Shown: one piece after another, positions 1 to 8,133 of the stretch
How positions within the stretch are numbered: position 1 is the stretch's first letter
Layout of the letters: each line of letters begins with the position of its first letter
DNA from: JABDAD01 sp964409695
Lineage (GTDB): Bacteria > Pseudomonadota > Alphaproteobacteria > Rickettsiales > Rickettsiaceae
DNA: 31,930 nucleotides
Reading direction: 5' to 3'
Assembly: GCA_964409695.1 (NCBI GenBank)
Contig: CAYPDX010000008.1
Coordinates: forward strand, 1-31,930
Made by a program: the position numbers and the translations under genes
The notes under the pieces: model-generated
Seen by the model: only the letters and a program-made list of their open reading frames with translations
The model's database searches: none
What the model was told of the DNA's origin: nothing

Positions 1-225
1 TGATGCCATTTCTTACTTCTTTAAAATGCCTAATCCAACCTAAATTACTATAGTGCTGTGAGAATACCCCTCTACAAAAGTAGAATCCGTAATAGAAGAT
101 GCAAACTCTCTAAATTCTAATGTACTAGGAGTTATAGAAGCTTCACGAATTTCTGCATATAAGGCTTAAGCATCTGTTTCAACAATATCAGAGCCAGCAA
201 CTTTGACTTTCGTAATTTTAACCAT
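1..225 (-). pseudogene. Decayed fragment of an unrecognised gene, cut by the window edge
   Basis: Reading leftward from an ATG at 223-225 gives MVKITKVKVAGSDIVETDA, then an in-frame TAA (166-168). The same frame continues in protein-like sequence (IREASITPSTLEF and on) to a TAG near position 50. After a one- or two-base shift it resumes as GWIRHFKEVRNGI up to the window start. Codon use is like that of neighbouring genes. I take this as a gene with one nonsense codon and one frameshift, its 3' end lying outside the window. I do not recognise the family. No ribosome-binding site is visible ahead of the ATG. The 145 bases between it and the next gene hold nothing I recognise. Confidence 0.4.
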
Positions 226-370
226 ATTAAGTGCTATTTTTAAGATTCAAACACACAACTTTAAGTTAAATAACACAGATCCATTGTATCACAAAGATAC
301 ATAAATAAAAGTAAATTTTTGATAGGCGATTGAAGAGATTTATATTGAGTTTTATGCCGATGACTTGGTC

Positions 371-931
371 TCAGCTTTCTTCAATAGCTTCAACTGATAG
401 GACTTCGGGGACATAATATTGAAGCATCGATTCAATTCCGTTTTTTAATGTAACGCTTGAGCTCGGGCAACCAGAACATGAGCCTCTAAGCTGAAGATAA
501 ACTATTCCATTTTCAAATCCACGATAGACAATATCTCCACCATCCATTGCAACAGATGGGCGAACTCTGGTTTCTATTATTTCAATAATTTGCTTTTCAA
601 TTTCAGAAAGATGATCAGAATTAGTATTATCATTTTTTATGGTGGAGTAGCCTGCTAAGGCAGGTAGGCCGGCAACAAAATGATCCATTATGGTAGAGAT
701 AACATGAGCTTTTAGCGCATCCCATTTTTCTTCATCTAATTTTGTAACTGTAATGAAATCAGAGCCAAAGAAAACTGCCTCTACGCCATGAATACTGAAT
801 AATTTTGCTACAAGCTTAGCTCCGCAAGATTCATCTATATTTGAAAAATGTATTTGCGCAGCTGAAACTTCAGAGCCAGGAAAGAATTTTACTGCATTTG
901 GATTTGGAGTAGATTCAGTTTGTATGAACAC
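371..931 (-). CDS. NifU-like iron-sulfur cluster scaffold/carrier (Nfu)
   Basis: The 186-residue protein has the two-domain layout of alphaproteobacterial and mitochondrial Nfu. An N-terminal Nfu_N domain (about residues 1-88, opening MFIQTESTPNPNAVKFFPG) is followed by a short linker and a C-terminal NifU domain (about 108-180). The NifU domain keeps the cluster-binding C152-S-G-C155 pair and the MDGGDI motif (129-134). Proteins of this family bridge 4Fe-4S clusters between subunits and pass them to client enzymes in the cytosol. The gene runs leftward directly downstream of tRNA-Leu, with a 23-base spacer. Family assignment is firm; clients cannot be told from sequence. Confidence 0.95.
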   Translation of the reverse strand: MFIQTESTPNPNAVKFFPGSEVSAAQIHFSNIDESCGAKLVAKLFSIHGVEAVFFGSDFITVTKLDEEKWDALKAHVISTIMDHFVAGLPALAGYSTIKNDNTNSDHLSEIEKQIIEIIETRVRPSVAMDGGDIVYRGFENGIVYLQLRGSCSGCPSSSVTLKNGIESMLQYYVPEVLSVEAIEES

Positions 932-954
932 AGATTCAGTACCTCAAGAAAATG

Positions 955-1040
955 TGGTACCCGCGGCCGGACTTGAACCGGCAAGGGCCGAAGCCCCACG
1001 GATTTTAAGTCCGTTATGTCTACCATTCCATCACGCGGGC
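955..1040 (-). tRNA. tRNA-Leu (anticodon TAA)
   Basis: The reverse strand folds as an 86-base class II tRNA. It has acceptor GCCCGCG paired with CGCGGGT (one G-U), a variable arm stem GGGGCTTCGGCCC, a T arm GCCGG-TTCAAGT-CCGGC, and anticodon TAA in the loop read as ACTTAAAAT. The 3' CCA is encoded. It lies between rppH and the nfu gene on the same strand. Confidence 0.95.
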
Positions 1041-1101
1041 AATGCGTTACTTAATAACCTAATATTGCTTTAATTTCAACAAGTTAATTGTAATTTTTAT
1101 A

Positions 1102-1584
1102 TTAGTACTTAAAAAAAGATGAAAATTCATTGATTACTTCCAGATAAAGCCTTTTCTTAAATGGTATTATTATGTCAGGAAGTTCATCGAGATCAGCCCA
1201 TCTCCATTCAGTAAATTCAGGGAAAGAAGTGTTTAAATTTATATCTTCATCTTTACCTGTAAATTCTATAAGAAACCATTTTTGTCTCTGGCCTCTGTAA
1301 TGTCCATCCCATAATTTTTGGATTAGAAATTTTGGAATATCATAACTATACCAATATTTGCTTTCTGCAATGATGCGAGCCAAAGAAGTGCCTATTTCCT
1401 CTTCCATTTCTCTTATTGCTGCTTTACTTGGAGTTTCACCCAAATTAATGCCACCTTGAGGCATTTGCCAGGCTTGAACTTTTGTATCTAATCTTTTTGC
1501 TACAAAAATTCTTTTCTCTTTATTGATAATCATCATACCAACGCCCGGTCTATATGGCAGAGCTTCCCTATGAATTGATTCCAT
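1102..1584 (-). CDS. rppH: RNA pyrophosphohydrolase (Nudix)
   Basis: RppH removes pyrophosphate from the 5' end of mRNA and so starts RNase E-dependent decay. The 160-residue protein is a single Nudix domain. The Nudix box fits G-x5-E-x7-REUxEE with G44, E50, R58-E59 and E62-E63, preceded by WQMPQGG as in alphaproteobacterial RppH. I start at the ATG at 1584, which follows the deacetylase stop codon (TAA, 1586-1588) by one base. A TTG 12 bases upstream also opens the frame but fits the family less well. It is the last gene of a ctpA-deacetylase-rppH unit and probably depends on translational coupling. The upstream reading frame is broken, which could lower that coupling. Confidence 0.95.
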   Translation of the reverse strand: MESIHREALPYRPGVGMMIINKEKRIFVAKRLDTKVQAWQMPQGGINLGETPSKAAIREMEEEIGTSLARIIAESKYWYSYDIPKFLIQKLWDGHYRGQRQKWFLIEFTGKDEDINLNTSFPEFTEWRWADLDELPDIIIPFKKRLYLEVINEFSSFFKY

Positions 1585-1585
1585 C

Positions 1586-2602
1586 TTACCTGCCAATAAT
1601 AGATAATGGAACTATCTCAACTTCACTATTATTTAAGCTAGAGATCCACTTGGTGATACTATGAATATTTGATAGGTTCGCGAATATTGTAGCTACTGCA
1701 AATTCTTTATTTTTTGCTATGAAAAGGAGGTTTGCAAGGCTAAGCTCAATTGACTCTGGTGACTCAGTTCCATAAATAATAATATCAGAAACAATAATAT
1801 TTTTGTTTCCAGATAAGTTTGCTAAATCATTGCCTAAAGAATCTCTGCTTAGTAAAAGAATGATATTATTTTTAATTATATAATCTAATGTTTTTTCAAA
1901 AGCTTTATTGTTTAAAGATAATGATTCTTCGTAGGTAAAATATAGGCCTTTTGAGCCAGGGAATTTTTCTGAAAACCAAAGAAAGTTTTTTAAATTATCT
2001 TCCTCACTACGTTCTTTTAGTAATAGATATTTTTTATTAGGATCGCGTTCTCTTGGTTCTAAGGCAGGGTTTGTAACTATATCAAAACCTAATTTGATAG
2101 CTTCATCATAATATTTTTTTAAATTTGGAGATGGTAATATAAATCCAAGAGTAACGTTATTAGGAAGTTTTATAACTTCGTCAAGCCATTCTTTATTTTT
2201 ACCAAGGTTAGTAATTACTATAGAGATTTTGGATTTTTTAGTAATAATTACTTCTTTATTTTGAGAGTCATCTACAGTATCTGGAATATTGTTCTTTTGC
2301 GTATGATAATCTTAATGATGTGATTTTTCAATTATACTACCTTCAGGATAGAGTTTAATTTCTGGCTCTGTAGTTGCGATCTCTTGATGAAGTTCTGACT
2401 TTGTAGGCTCTTCATGTTTAATTTTTTCTTTAGGCTCTGTTATATCAAGAGTAAAGATTTGGCCTATAGATTCTTCTTTTCTTATCTCATTATTTCTTTC
2501 GAAGAGAAAGCCATAGAAAAACAATAACACCCAAAATACAACTAAAAAAGTTGTTGATGCGGACAAGATTTTGACAAATAACCTTTTATTTTTTTCGTTC
2601 AT
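1586..2602 (-). pseudogene. Divergent polysaccharide deacetylase (YibQ type), interrupted by an in-frame stop
   Basis: Two blocks in one reading frame are separated by a single TAA at 2312-2314. The first (2315-2602, 96 residues) has a short basic start, one membrane segment (about residues 13-32) and a charged linker ending EKSHH. The second (1589-2311) runs 241 codons without another stop and contains KISIVITNLGKNKEWL, LPNNVTLGFILPSP and RDSLGNDLAN, the pattern of the divergent polysaccharide deacetylase family. It has no in-frame ATG, GTG or TTG near its beginning. An intact gene would encode about 338 residues with the usual anchor-linker-domain plan. The start overlaps the ctpA end by 17 bases; the end is one base from rppH. 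The gap sits in a variable linker. It could be true inactivation, readthrough or an assembly error. Confidence 0.8.
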
Positions 2603-3890
2603 CTTTCTTTTCTAGAATTATTATTCCTTGGAGTAAATCATAAGCTCGAGCATATTGAAAGTCTTTCAAATAAGTGTCGGACATAACCTGTTCTTTTGGT
2701 TGCTCTTCCTTATTCTCTTCGCCATCTTTTTCTGATTGTTCGTTTTTTAGATAATTTTTATACATGGTTTCACCATACCTAAACTGATTATCATCTTTCT
2801 TAGGATATTCAACTTTGGCATAATCAACTACTACATCTGGCTGAATTCCTTCTGCCTGGATAGATTTTCCGCTTGGTGTATAATATATGCCAGTTGTAAT
2901 CTTCATTGCTGAACGATTATCTAGAGGATAGAATGTTTGTACAGAACCTTTTCCATAGGATTTTAGTCCCATTAATAATGCTCTTTTATTATCCTGCAAT
3001 GCTCCAGCGACAATTTCTGAAGAAGAAGCAGAGCCATTATTTATTAGGACAACTATAGGTACGTTAGGTGCTTTTTCAGTATCTTTTCTTGCTGAAAATA
3101 TTTCTTCACTAGCTAATGTTCGGCCCTTCGTCGAAAGAATAACTTCTCCGCCATTCAGGAAGTAATCTGCAACATCTATTGTTGTTGGTATTAAAACTCC
3201 ACCAGGGTTATTCCTTAAATCGAGGATAATGCCTTTGATTTTATCCTTGTTTTTTTGTTTTAAACTATTCATTGCTTTTTTAAGTTCAATGGCGGCTTTC
3301 TCGCTAAATGTGCTGATTCTCAAATAAGCTATATTATTATCCATATGAGATTTAACTGGGTTAACGGTTACAATCTCGCGAGTAAGCTCAAATTCCAAAG
3401 GCTTAGACTCGCCTTCTCTGACAACTGTAATTTTAACCTTAGTTCCAGCCTCTCCCCTTAATTCTGATAAGGATTTGTTAAAGCCTAGGCTACTTACCAA
3501 ATCATTATTAACTTTAACTATGTAATCGCCAGCTTTTACGCCTGCCTTAAAAGCTGCTAGATCATCAATAGGTGAAATAACTTTTATTGCGCCAGTTTCA
3601 AATATAATCTCAACGCCAATACCAGCAAATTCGCCTTTAAAATTATTTACAAAATACTCAAAATCATCGTCAACAAAATAAGTAGAATGAGGGTCAAGTG
3701 ATGATAGCATTCCTTCAATCGCAGCATCAATTAATTCCTGTTTCTTAGGTTCTTTTACATATTCTTTTTCTACTTTCTCAAATACTTCTTGGAAACGCTT
3801 ATAATATTGCGCATTAGAAGATGATTGAAAAATGGCAAATGCGCTATTTGATAGCAATAAAATAATAAATAAAAAACAGGTTCTAATCAT
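2586..3890 (-). CDS. ctpA: C-terminal processing peptidase, S41 family (CtpA)
   Basis: This is a periplasmic serine protease that cuts C-terminal ends of envelope proteins. From the ATG at 3890 the protein has 434 residues. It begins with a signal peptide ending SAFA, then an S41 N-terminal helical part, a PDZ domain (about 85-170, GVEIIFETGAIKVISPIDDLAA), and the protease domain. The catalytic dyad is Ser289 (in GSASSSE) and Lys314 (in YGKGSV), 25 residues apart as in the family. The tail is charged (EKDGEENKEEQPKEQ). A TTG at 3917 would add nine residues ahead of the signal peptide, so I prefer the ATG. It is the first gene of the unit with the deacetylase and rppH. Confidence 0.95.
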   Translation of the reverse strand: MIRTCFLFIILLLSNSAFAIFQSSSNAQYYKRFQEVFEKVEKEYVKEPKKQELIDAAIEGMLSSLDPHSTYFVDDDFEYFVNNFKGEFAGIGVEIIFETGAIKVISPIDDLAAFKAGVKAGDYIVKVNNDLVSSLGFNKSLSELRGEAGTKVKITVVREGESKPLEFELTREIVTVNPVKSHMDNNIAYLRISTFSEKAAIELKKAMNSLKQKNKDKIKGIILDLRNNPGGVLIPTTIDVADYFLNGGEVILSTKGRTLASEEIFSARKDTEKAPNVPIVVLINNGSASSSEIVAGALQDNKRALLMGLKSYGKGSVQTFYPLDNRSAMKITTGIYYTPSGKSIQAEGIQPDVVVDYAKVEYPKKDDNQFRYGETMYKNYLKNEQSEKDGEENKEEQPKEQVMSDTYLKDFQYARAYDLLQGIIILEKKDERKK

Positions 3891-3999
3891 AATTTTACAA
3901 TGAAATTTATAAAGCAAACAAGTATGTTAGCCGAATTTATAGAAAGTTGCAATCAAAGAAGCAATATGAGATGGTTGAGTAATTCGTAGGATTAATCCT

Positions 4000-4629
4000 T
4001 TATATTTTTACGTCAGAGCGGTTGGTGATGATTTCATCAACAATTCCAAATTTCTTAGCCTCTTCAGGGCCCATGAAATTATCGCGTTCTAAAGCAGCGT
4101 GAACTTCTGCATAAGTCCTTCCAGTGTGTTTAGAATATATGTTGTTAAGGATAGATTTTACCTTAAGCATCTCTTTTATATGAATCTCAGCATCAGTAGC
4201 TTGGCCTTGGAAGCCTCCACTAGGTTGATGTAACATAACCCTTGCATGAGGAAGAATGAATCTTTTTCCTTTGGCGCCAGCATTTAAAATCAGCGATCCC
4301 ATAGAGCAAGCTTGTCCAACGCATAAAGTTGCAACATCGGGCTTAATATATTGCATAGTATCATAGATGGCTAATCCAGATGTAACAACTCCACCAGGGG
4401 AGTTAATATACATATATATGTCTTTTTCAGGATTTTCAGCTTCTAAAAATAATAGCTGAGCAATGATAATAGTAGACATATTATCTTCAAATTGACCATT
4501 CACAAAAATAATACGCTCCTTTAAAAGCCTAGAAAAAATATCATAAGCTCTTTCGCCCTTGCTAGTTTGTTCAACAACCATAGGTACGTAGGACATAAAA
4601 TTATCAGAAATTGTCATATTTATCCACAT
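4000..4629 (-). CDS. clpP: ATP-dependent Clp protease proteolytic subunit
   Basis: ClpP forms the barrel-shaped peptidase that degrades proteins fed in by ClpX or ClpA. The 209-residue protein shows the complete catalytic triad: Ser109 in GQACSMGS, His134 in VMLHQPSGG and Asp183 in ERDNF. The family core YINSPGG (74-80) is also present. Family members usually begin near MSYVP, which is Met12 here (4596). Met5 (4617) has a GTGGA stretch upstream, so the exact start is open. The first ATG is only 9 bases after the encoded CCA of tRNA-Cys on the same strand, so tRNA processing and clpP expression may be linked. A 12-base palindrome (AGGATTAATCCT, 3988-3999) touches the stop codon. Confidence 0.97.
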   Translation of the reverse strand: MWINMTISDNFMSYVPMVVEQTSKGERAYDIFSRLLKERIIFVNGQFEDNMSTIIIAQLLFLEAENPEKDIYMYINSPGGVVTSGLAIYDTMQYIKPDVATLCVGQACSMGSLILNAGAKGKRFILPHARVMLHQPSGGFQGQATDAEIHIKEMLKVKSILNNIYSKHTGRTYAEVHAALERDNFMGPEEAKKFGIVDEIITNRSDVKI

Positions 4630-4638
4630 TATTTAATT

Positions 4639-4712
4639 TGGAGGCCAGGGCCGGAATCGAACCGGCGATAGAGGATTTGCAGTCCACGGCATTACCATTT
4701 TGCTACCCGGCC
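4639..4712 (-). tRNA. tRNA-Cys (anticodon GCA)
   Basis: The reverse strand gives a 74-base cloverleaf. Acceptor GGCCGGG pairs with CCTGGCC (one G-U), the anticodon arm is centred on GGACTGCAAATCC with anticodon GCA, the T arm is GCCGG-TTCGATT-CCGGC, and CCA is encoded. It lies directly ahead of clpP. Confidence 0.95.
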
Positions 4713-4720
4713 TAACTGAG

Positions 4721-4765
4721 CCCGATATTGGTTGCCTAAAAGCTATTATGCAATCCAATTTTGGG
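4721..4765. repeat. Inverted repeat between tRNA-Cys and ubiE
   Basis: Arms CCCGATATTGGTTGC (4721-4735) and GCAATCCAATTTTGGG (4750-4765) pair with two mismatches and one bulged base around a 14-base loop. It lies just upstream of tRNA-Cys and in the leader side of ubiE. It could be a stem in a transcript or part of the repeat load of this genome; I cannot assign a role. The rest of 4766-4932 is AT-rich and should hold the ubiE promoter, but I see no convincing -35/-10 pair. Confidence 0.4.
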
Positions 4766-4932
4766 TTTGTTACTATCTCATTATCTGCCAGATTCTATGA
4801 AAATCTTGAAAAAAAGCAAGAATTATAAGTGGTGACTAGCTCTAAAATACTTTATTTGATAAAAACCTTATTATTGTTTCTATTTTTATAGCATAAATGA
4901 TATTATCACTAAATGAATTTATAAGGAAAAAA

Positions 4933-5679
4933 GTGAAAGAGGATTTTACATTTTTTGGCACAAAAAAGGTAGCTGGTAATATTAAGACTGATTTGGTTGA
5001 TAAATTATTTTCAAATGTATCAAGCCGTTATGACATAATGAATGACCTTATGAGCGGTGGTATTCATAGAATATGGAAAGACCAATTCTCTATGTTAATG
5101 GATAAGCCAAAGGCGAGGCTATTGGATGTCGCTGGTGGTACTTGCGATATTACTGAACGTTACTATAGTTTTGCAGAGAAAAATGGCTATAAGCCGGAGA
5201 TAGTAGTATGCGATTTGAATCATGAAATGTTAAAACTTGGTTCTGATAAAATGATGAATAAAGGTCTAATTGGCATCAATTTTATAAATGGAAATGCTGA
5301 GAGTCTGCCATTTGCAGATAATAGTTTTGATTACTATAGCGTGTCTTTTGGTATAAGAAATTTCACCTATATAGATAAAGCTTTAAAAGAAGCAAAAAGA
5401 GTCCTGAAAAAAAATGGTAAGTTTTTGTGCTTAGAATTTTCTAAACCAAGAAATATGCTGCTCAATAAAGTATATGATATATATTCGAGGAGCGTGATAC
5501 CAGCGCTAGGAAGTACATTAGTAGATAAGGAATCATATGAATATTTGGTAGAAAGTATAAAGAAATTTCCATCACAGGAAGAATTTATGAAAATGATAAA
5601 AGATGCAGGATTTCATGATGTGGCGTTTAGGGATCTGTCTGGTGGGATAGTTGCCATCCACACTGGTTACAAGGTCTAA
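4933..5679 (+). CDS. ubiE: Ubiquinone/menaquinone biosynthesis C-methyltransferase UbiE
   Basis: UbiE adds the ring C-methyl group in ubiquinone (and menaquinone) synthesis using S-adenosylmethionine. The 248-residue protein shows the family blocks in order: YDIMNDLMS (33-41), SAM-binding LLDVAGGTCDI (63-73), FGIRN (139-143), and the YEYLVESIKKFP block (202-213). The SAM loop reads GGTC where GGTG or GSGG-like residues are usual, a mild oddity. I start at GTG 4933 because an AGGA (4924-4927) lies five bases upstream and the product then matches the family's short N-terminus. An ATG at 4897 in the same frame has no ribosome-binding site. ubiB follows in the same direction after a 261-base gap filled with repeats. 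Confidence 0.93.
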   Translation: MKEDFTFFGTKKVAGNIKTDLVDKLFSNVSSRYDIMNDLMSGGIHRIWKDQFSMLMDKPKARLLDVAGGTCDITERYYSFAEKNGYKPEIVVCDLNHEMLKLGSDKMMNKGLIGINFINGNAESLPFADNSFDYYSVSFGIRNFTYIDKALKEAKRVLKKNGKFLCLEFSKPRNMLLNKVYDIYSRSVIPALGSTLVDKESYEYLVESIKKFPSQEEFMKMIKDAGFHDVAFRDLSGGIVAIHTGYKV

Positions 5680-5752
5680 AATTAAATGTCTAGAAGCGAT
5701 TTAGCGAAGTATGCGCTACAGCAAAATGTTGATTGTATTTTGTTTCTGCATC

Positions 5753-5797
5753 AAAAAGGCTCGTTATCCCGCACTTGATGTGGGATCCAGCCTTTTT
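5753..5797. repeat. Palindromic repeat (family C), possible terminator after ubiE
   Basis: Outer arms AAAAAGGCT (5753-5761) and AGCCTTTTT (5789-5797) enclose an inner stem ATCCCgCAC / GTGgGAT. The hairpin ends in a T run on the + strand, as in a Rho-independent terminator. The core (atcccgcacttgatgtgggat) belongs to the common cccgc-cttga-gcggg repeat type. A second, opposite-facing half copy (cccagcatcaagtgcgagg) lies at about 5838-5857. A fragment similar to repeat family B (tctagaagcgatttagcg) starts at about 5689. So most of 5680-5940 is repeat debris between ubiE and ubiB. Confidence 0.6.
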
Positions 5798-5940
5798 ACT
5801 TTGCAAAAATAATAATTGGTCTGTTAATAAGAAATGGACCCAGCATCAAGTGCGAGGTGACTGTGTTTTAGGAGGATATGCTTGGAAAACAGCATAATAT
5901 ACAAATATAATAATAATTTTATCCAAGAAGTAATTGCATA

Positions 5941-7314
5941 ATGAATATTTTTTCTCTTTTTATTTTTTTAGGAAAATCCGCTGCGAGTGGTTTGATATAT
6001 TTTGTTGCTAAGCGTTCGGGGCGCAAGATTCTATATTTTACAAGCTTCATAATAGCACCACTATCTACAATCAGATTTTATTTTCAAAAAAAGAAAATTG
6101 ATCTTTCAAAGATCTTGCAGGACCTCGGGCCAATTTTTATAAAATTCGGGCAAACTCTCTCAACTAGGCCAGATTTAATAGGTAAGGAATTTGCCGATTC
6201 TCTTTCGCATCTTCAAGACGAGCTTGAGCCTTTTTCTTCAAAAATAGCGATAGAAATAATAGAGAGTGAAATAGGTGGCAAAATTGATGAAATTTTTGCC
6301 GATTTTGATGAAAAGCCAGTGGCGGCAGCTTCAATAGCGCAAGTTCATAAAGCAAGATTAAAAAATGGAAGCGACGTTGCAGTAAAAATACTTCGTCCTG
6401 GAATTAGAAAATTATACGAGAAAGACATAAATCTTCTCTACCTGCTTGCGCGTATGCATAAGGTAATTTTTGGATATAAAAAGAAGTTGAAGCTATTTGA
6501 AGTAGTGAAAATTTTTGAAAAATCAATGAAGTTTGAGCTAAATTTAAAAAATGAAGCTGCTGCCTGTTCTGAGTTTTATGATAATTTTAAAACGGATGAG
6601 AATATAGTGATTCCACGGACTTATTGGGATTATTGTACTAGCACAATATTTGTAATGGAGTGGATTGAAGGTATATCAATATATGATTGCGCGCAGCTTG
6701 AAAAATATAATTTAGACAAGAAGGAAATTGTAAAAAAACTCGCTATATGCTTTTTTAATCAGGCTTATAGAGATGGGTACTTCCATGCTGATTTACATCC
6801 TGGTAATATTTTTGTCCAAAAAGATGGAAAAATAGCTCTGGTTGATTTTGGTATAGTTGGAAGACTTGAGGAAAGGGACAGAATTGCGATTGCAGAGATA
6901 TTACATGGTTTTATTAATAGGAATTATAAAAGGGTCGCAGAAATTCATATTGCTGTAGGATATGTTGCAAAAGATACTAATCTAATGGAATTTTCTTTAG
7001 CTTGTAGGATGATTGCTGAGCCAATTGTTGGTAAGCCAGCGAACAAAATTTCCATTGGTAAATTATTAGAGAATCTATTCGAAATCACAGAAGATTATGG
7101 GATGGAAATACAGCCGAGATTATTGCTGTTACAAAAAACAATGGCGGTTCTTGAAGGGATCAGTCAGTCACTTGATGCAGAGGTTAATATGTGGAATCTG
7201 GCGGAGCCATGGATTAAAGAATGGGCTACAAAAAATATTACTTTAGATGCGAAGTTGCTTAGGCTTGCCAAATTATTTTTAAAGGACCTAGAGAATAAGC
7301 TTGAGGCTTACTAA
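5941..7314 (+). CDS. ubiB: UbiB, ABC1/ADCK kinase-like protein of ubiquinone synthesis
   Basis: UbiB is an atypical protein-kinase-like ATPase needed for ubiquinone synthesis at the inner membrane. The 457-residue protein has the diagnostic KxGQ motif (K68-F-G-Q71), the Ala-rich nucleotide loop AAAS (128-131), the catalytic-loop block HADLHPGN (282-289) and the metal-binding DFG (302-304). The first 25 residues are hydrophobic. The C-terminus ends soon after the kinase-like fold, and I see no clear pair of C-terminal membrane helices like those of E. coli UbiB (546 residues). It follows ubiE, making a small ubiquinone cluster, and is closed by a strong hairpin. Confidence 0.95.
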   Translation: MNIFSLFIFLGKSAASGLIYFVAKRSGRKILYFTSFIIAPLSTIRFYFQKKKIDLSKILQDLGPIFIKFGQTLSTRPDLIGKEFADSLSHLQDELEPFSSKIAIEIIESEIGGKIDEIFADFDEKPVAAASIAQVHKARLKNGSDVAVKILRPGIRKLYEKDINLLYLLARMHKVIFGYKKKLKLFEVVKIFEKSMKFELNLKNEAAACSEFYDNFKTDENIVIPRTYWDYCTSTIFVMEWIEGISIYDCAQLEKYNLDKKEIVKKLAICFFNQAYRDGYFHADLHPGNIFVQKDGKIALVDFGIVGRLEERDRIAIAEILHGFINRNYKRVAEIHIAVGYVAKDTNLMEFSLACRMIAEPIVGKPANKISIGKLLENLFEITEDYGMEIQPRLLLLQKTMAVLEGISQSLDAEVNMWNLAEPWIKEWATKNITLDAKLLRLAKLFLKDLENKLEAY

Positions 7315-7316
7315 AT

Positions 7317-7355
7317 CTTCGACTAATTTAATATGGATGATGAAATTAGTCGAAG
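7317..7355. terminator. Bidirectional hairpin terminator between convergent ubiB and the hydrolase gene
   Basis: Perfect 13-base arms CTTCGACTAATTT (7317-7329) and AAATTAGTCGAAG (7343-7355) with a 13-base loop. It sits in the 49-base gap between the ends of ubiB (+) and the alpha/beta hydrolase (-). The inner ends of the arms give A/T tracts, but there is no long T run outside the stem. Its position argues for transcription termination from both sides. Confidence 0.7.
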
Positions 7356-7363
7356 CAAGAAAA

Positions 7364-8110
7364 TTAAATGTCACCCTTCAAAAGCTCGGCGATTTCTTTA
7401 ATGGAGTTATTAATTAGAGCAAGGTCAGATGGAGATGAAAGCCTGTGGTCACTGTTTTTGAGTAATTTTGTACAAAGATAATTTGATTGTATTTTTTCTG
7501 TAAGTTCTATCGATAATTTATAATCAACAGATTCATCCTTCATACCATGAATTATTATTGTAGGTACTTCTAAATCAATAGTTCCATTATCCATTATAAG
7601 ATGTTTTTTTCCATCTTCTATTAGCTTATATGATATGGGAATCCCACGAAATTGTATCAAACTATCATCTAGCATTTTATTCTGCTGCTCCTTGCTTAAG
7701 TTTTCCCAAATTGTTTTCGTGAAATCTGGGGCAGGTGCTAACATTATAATTGCTGATATGTTTTTTAGCTTTTTCATCCCAAGAAGTAAGGAAAGCCAGC
7801 CCCCCATGCTTGAGCCAATAAGGATAATGTTTCGAAGATTTAGTTTGTTTATAAGCTCTTTTGTCGTATCTAACCAGCAGGAAATAGTATGATCTGTAAA
7901 TTCTCCTGTTGAATCTCCGTGTCCTAAATTATCAAATGCGACAAAATTATATTTTTCATTTTGGCAGAATTTCTCTATTGAAATTGCCTTTGTTCCATTC
8001 ATGTCAGACATTAATCCATGTAAAAAAACAATGGTAGGAATTTGAGTGGCCTCAAATTTTTGTTGCTTATAGCTTACATGATGATTATTATCTATTCTCA
8101 GTTTTTGCAT
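7364..8110 (-). CDS. Alpha/beta hydrolase (serine esterase/thioesterase type)
   Basis: The 248-residue cytosolic protein has the full alpha/beta hydrolase signature: oxyanion loop FLHGLMSD (30-36), nucleophile elbow G99-S-S101-M-G103, acid Asp192 in HGMKDESVD, and His222 in NSDHRLS. The region FDNLGHGDSTGEF resembles the ABHD10-like and other small alphaproteobacterial carboxylesterases that act on acyl esters or thioesters. The substrate is not known. It is transcribed away from the glycosyltransferase pair; the start codons are only 23 bases apart, so the promoters must overlap or lie inside the coding regions. Confidence 0.88.
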   Translation of the reverse strand: MQKLRIDNNHHVSYKQQKFEATQIPTIVFLHGLMSDMNGTKAISIEKFCQNEKYNFVAFDNLGHGDSTGEFTDHTISCWLDTTKELINKLNLRNIILIGSSMGGWLSLLLGMKKLKNISAIIMLAPAPDFTKTIWENLSKEQQNKMLDDSLIQFRGIPISYKLIEDGKKHLIMDNGTIDLEVPTIIIHGMKDESVDYKLSIELTEKIQSNYLCTKLLKNSDHRLSSPSDLALINNSIKEIAELLKGDI

Positions 8111-8133
8111 ATTTTCTTAATATAACTTTTCCG

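Noticed and set aside
5698..5940. A small gene or regulatory RNA between ubiE and ubiB
   Set aside because: No frame with a start and ribosome-binding site stands out, and the stretch is explained by family B and C repeat pieces.
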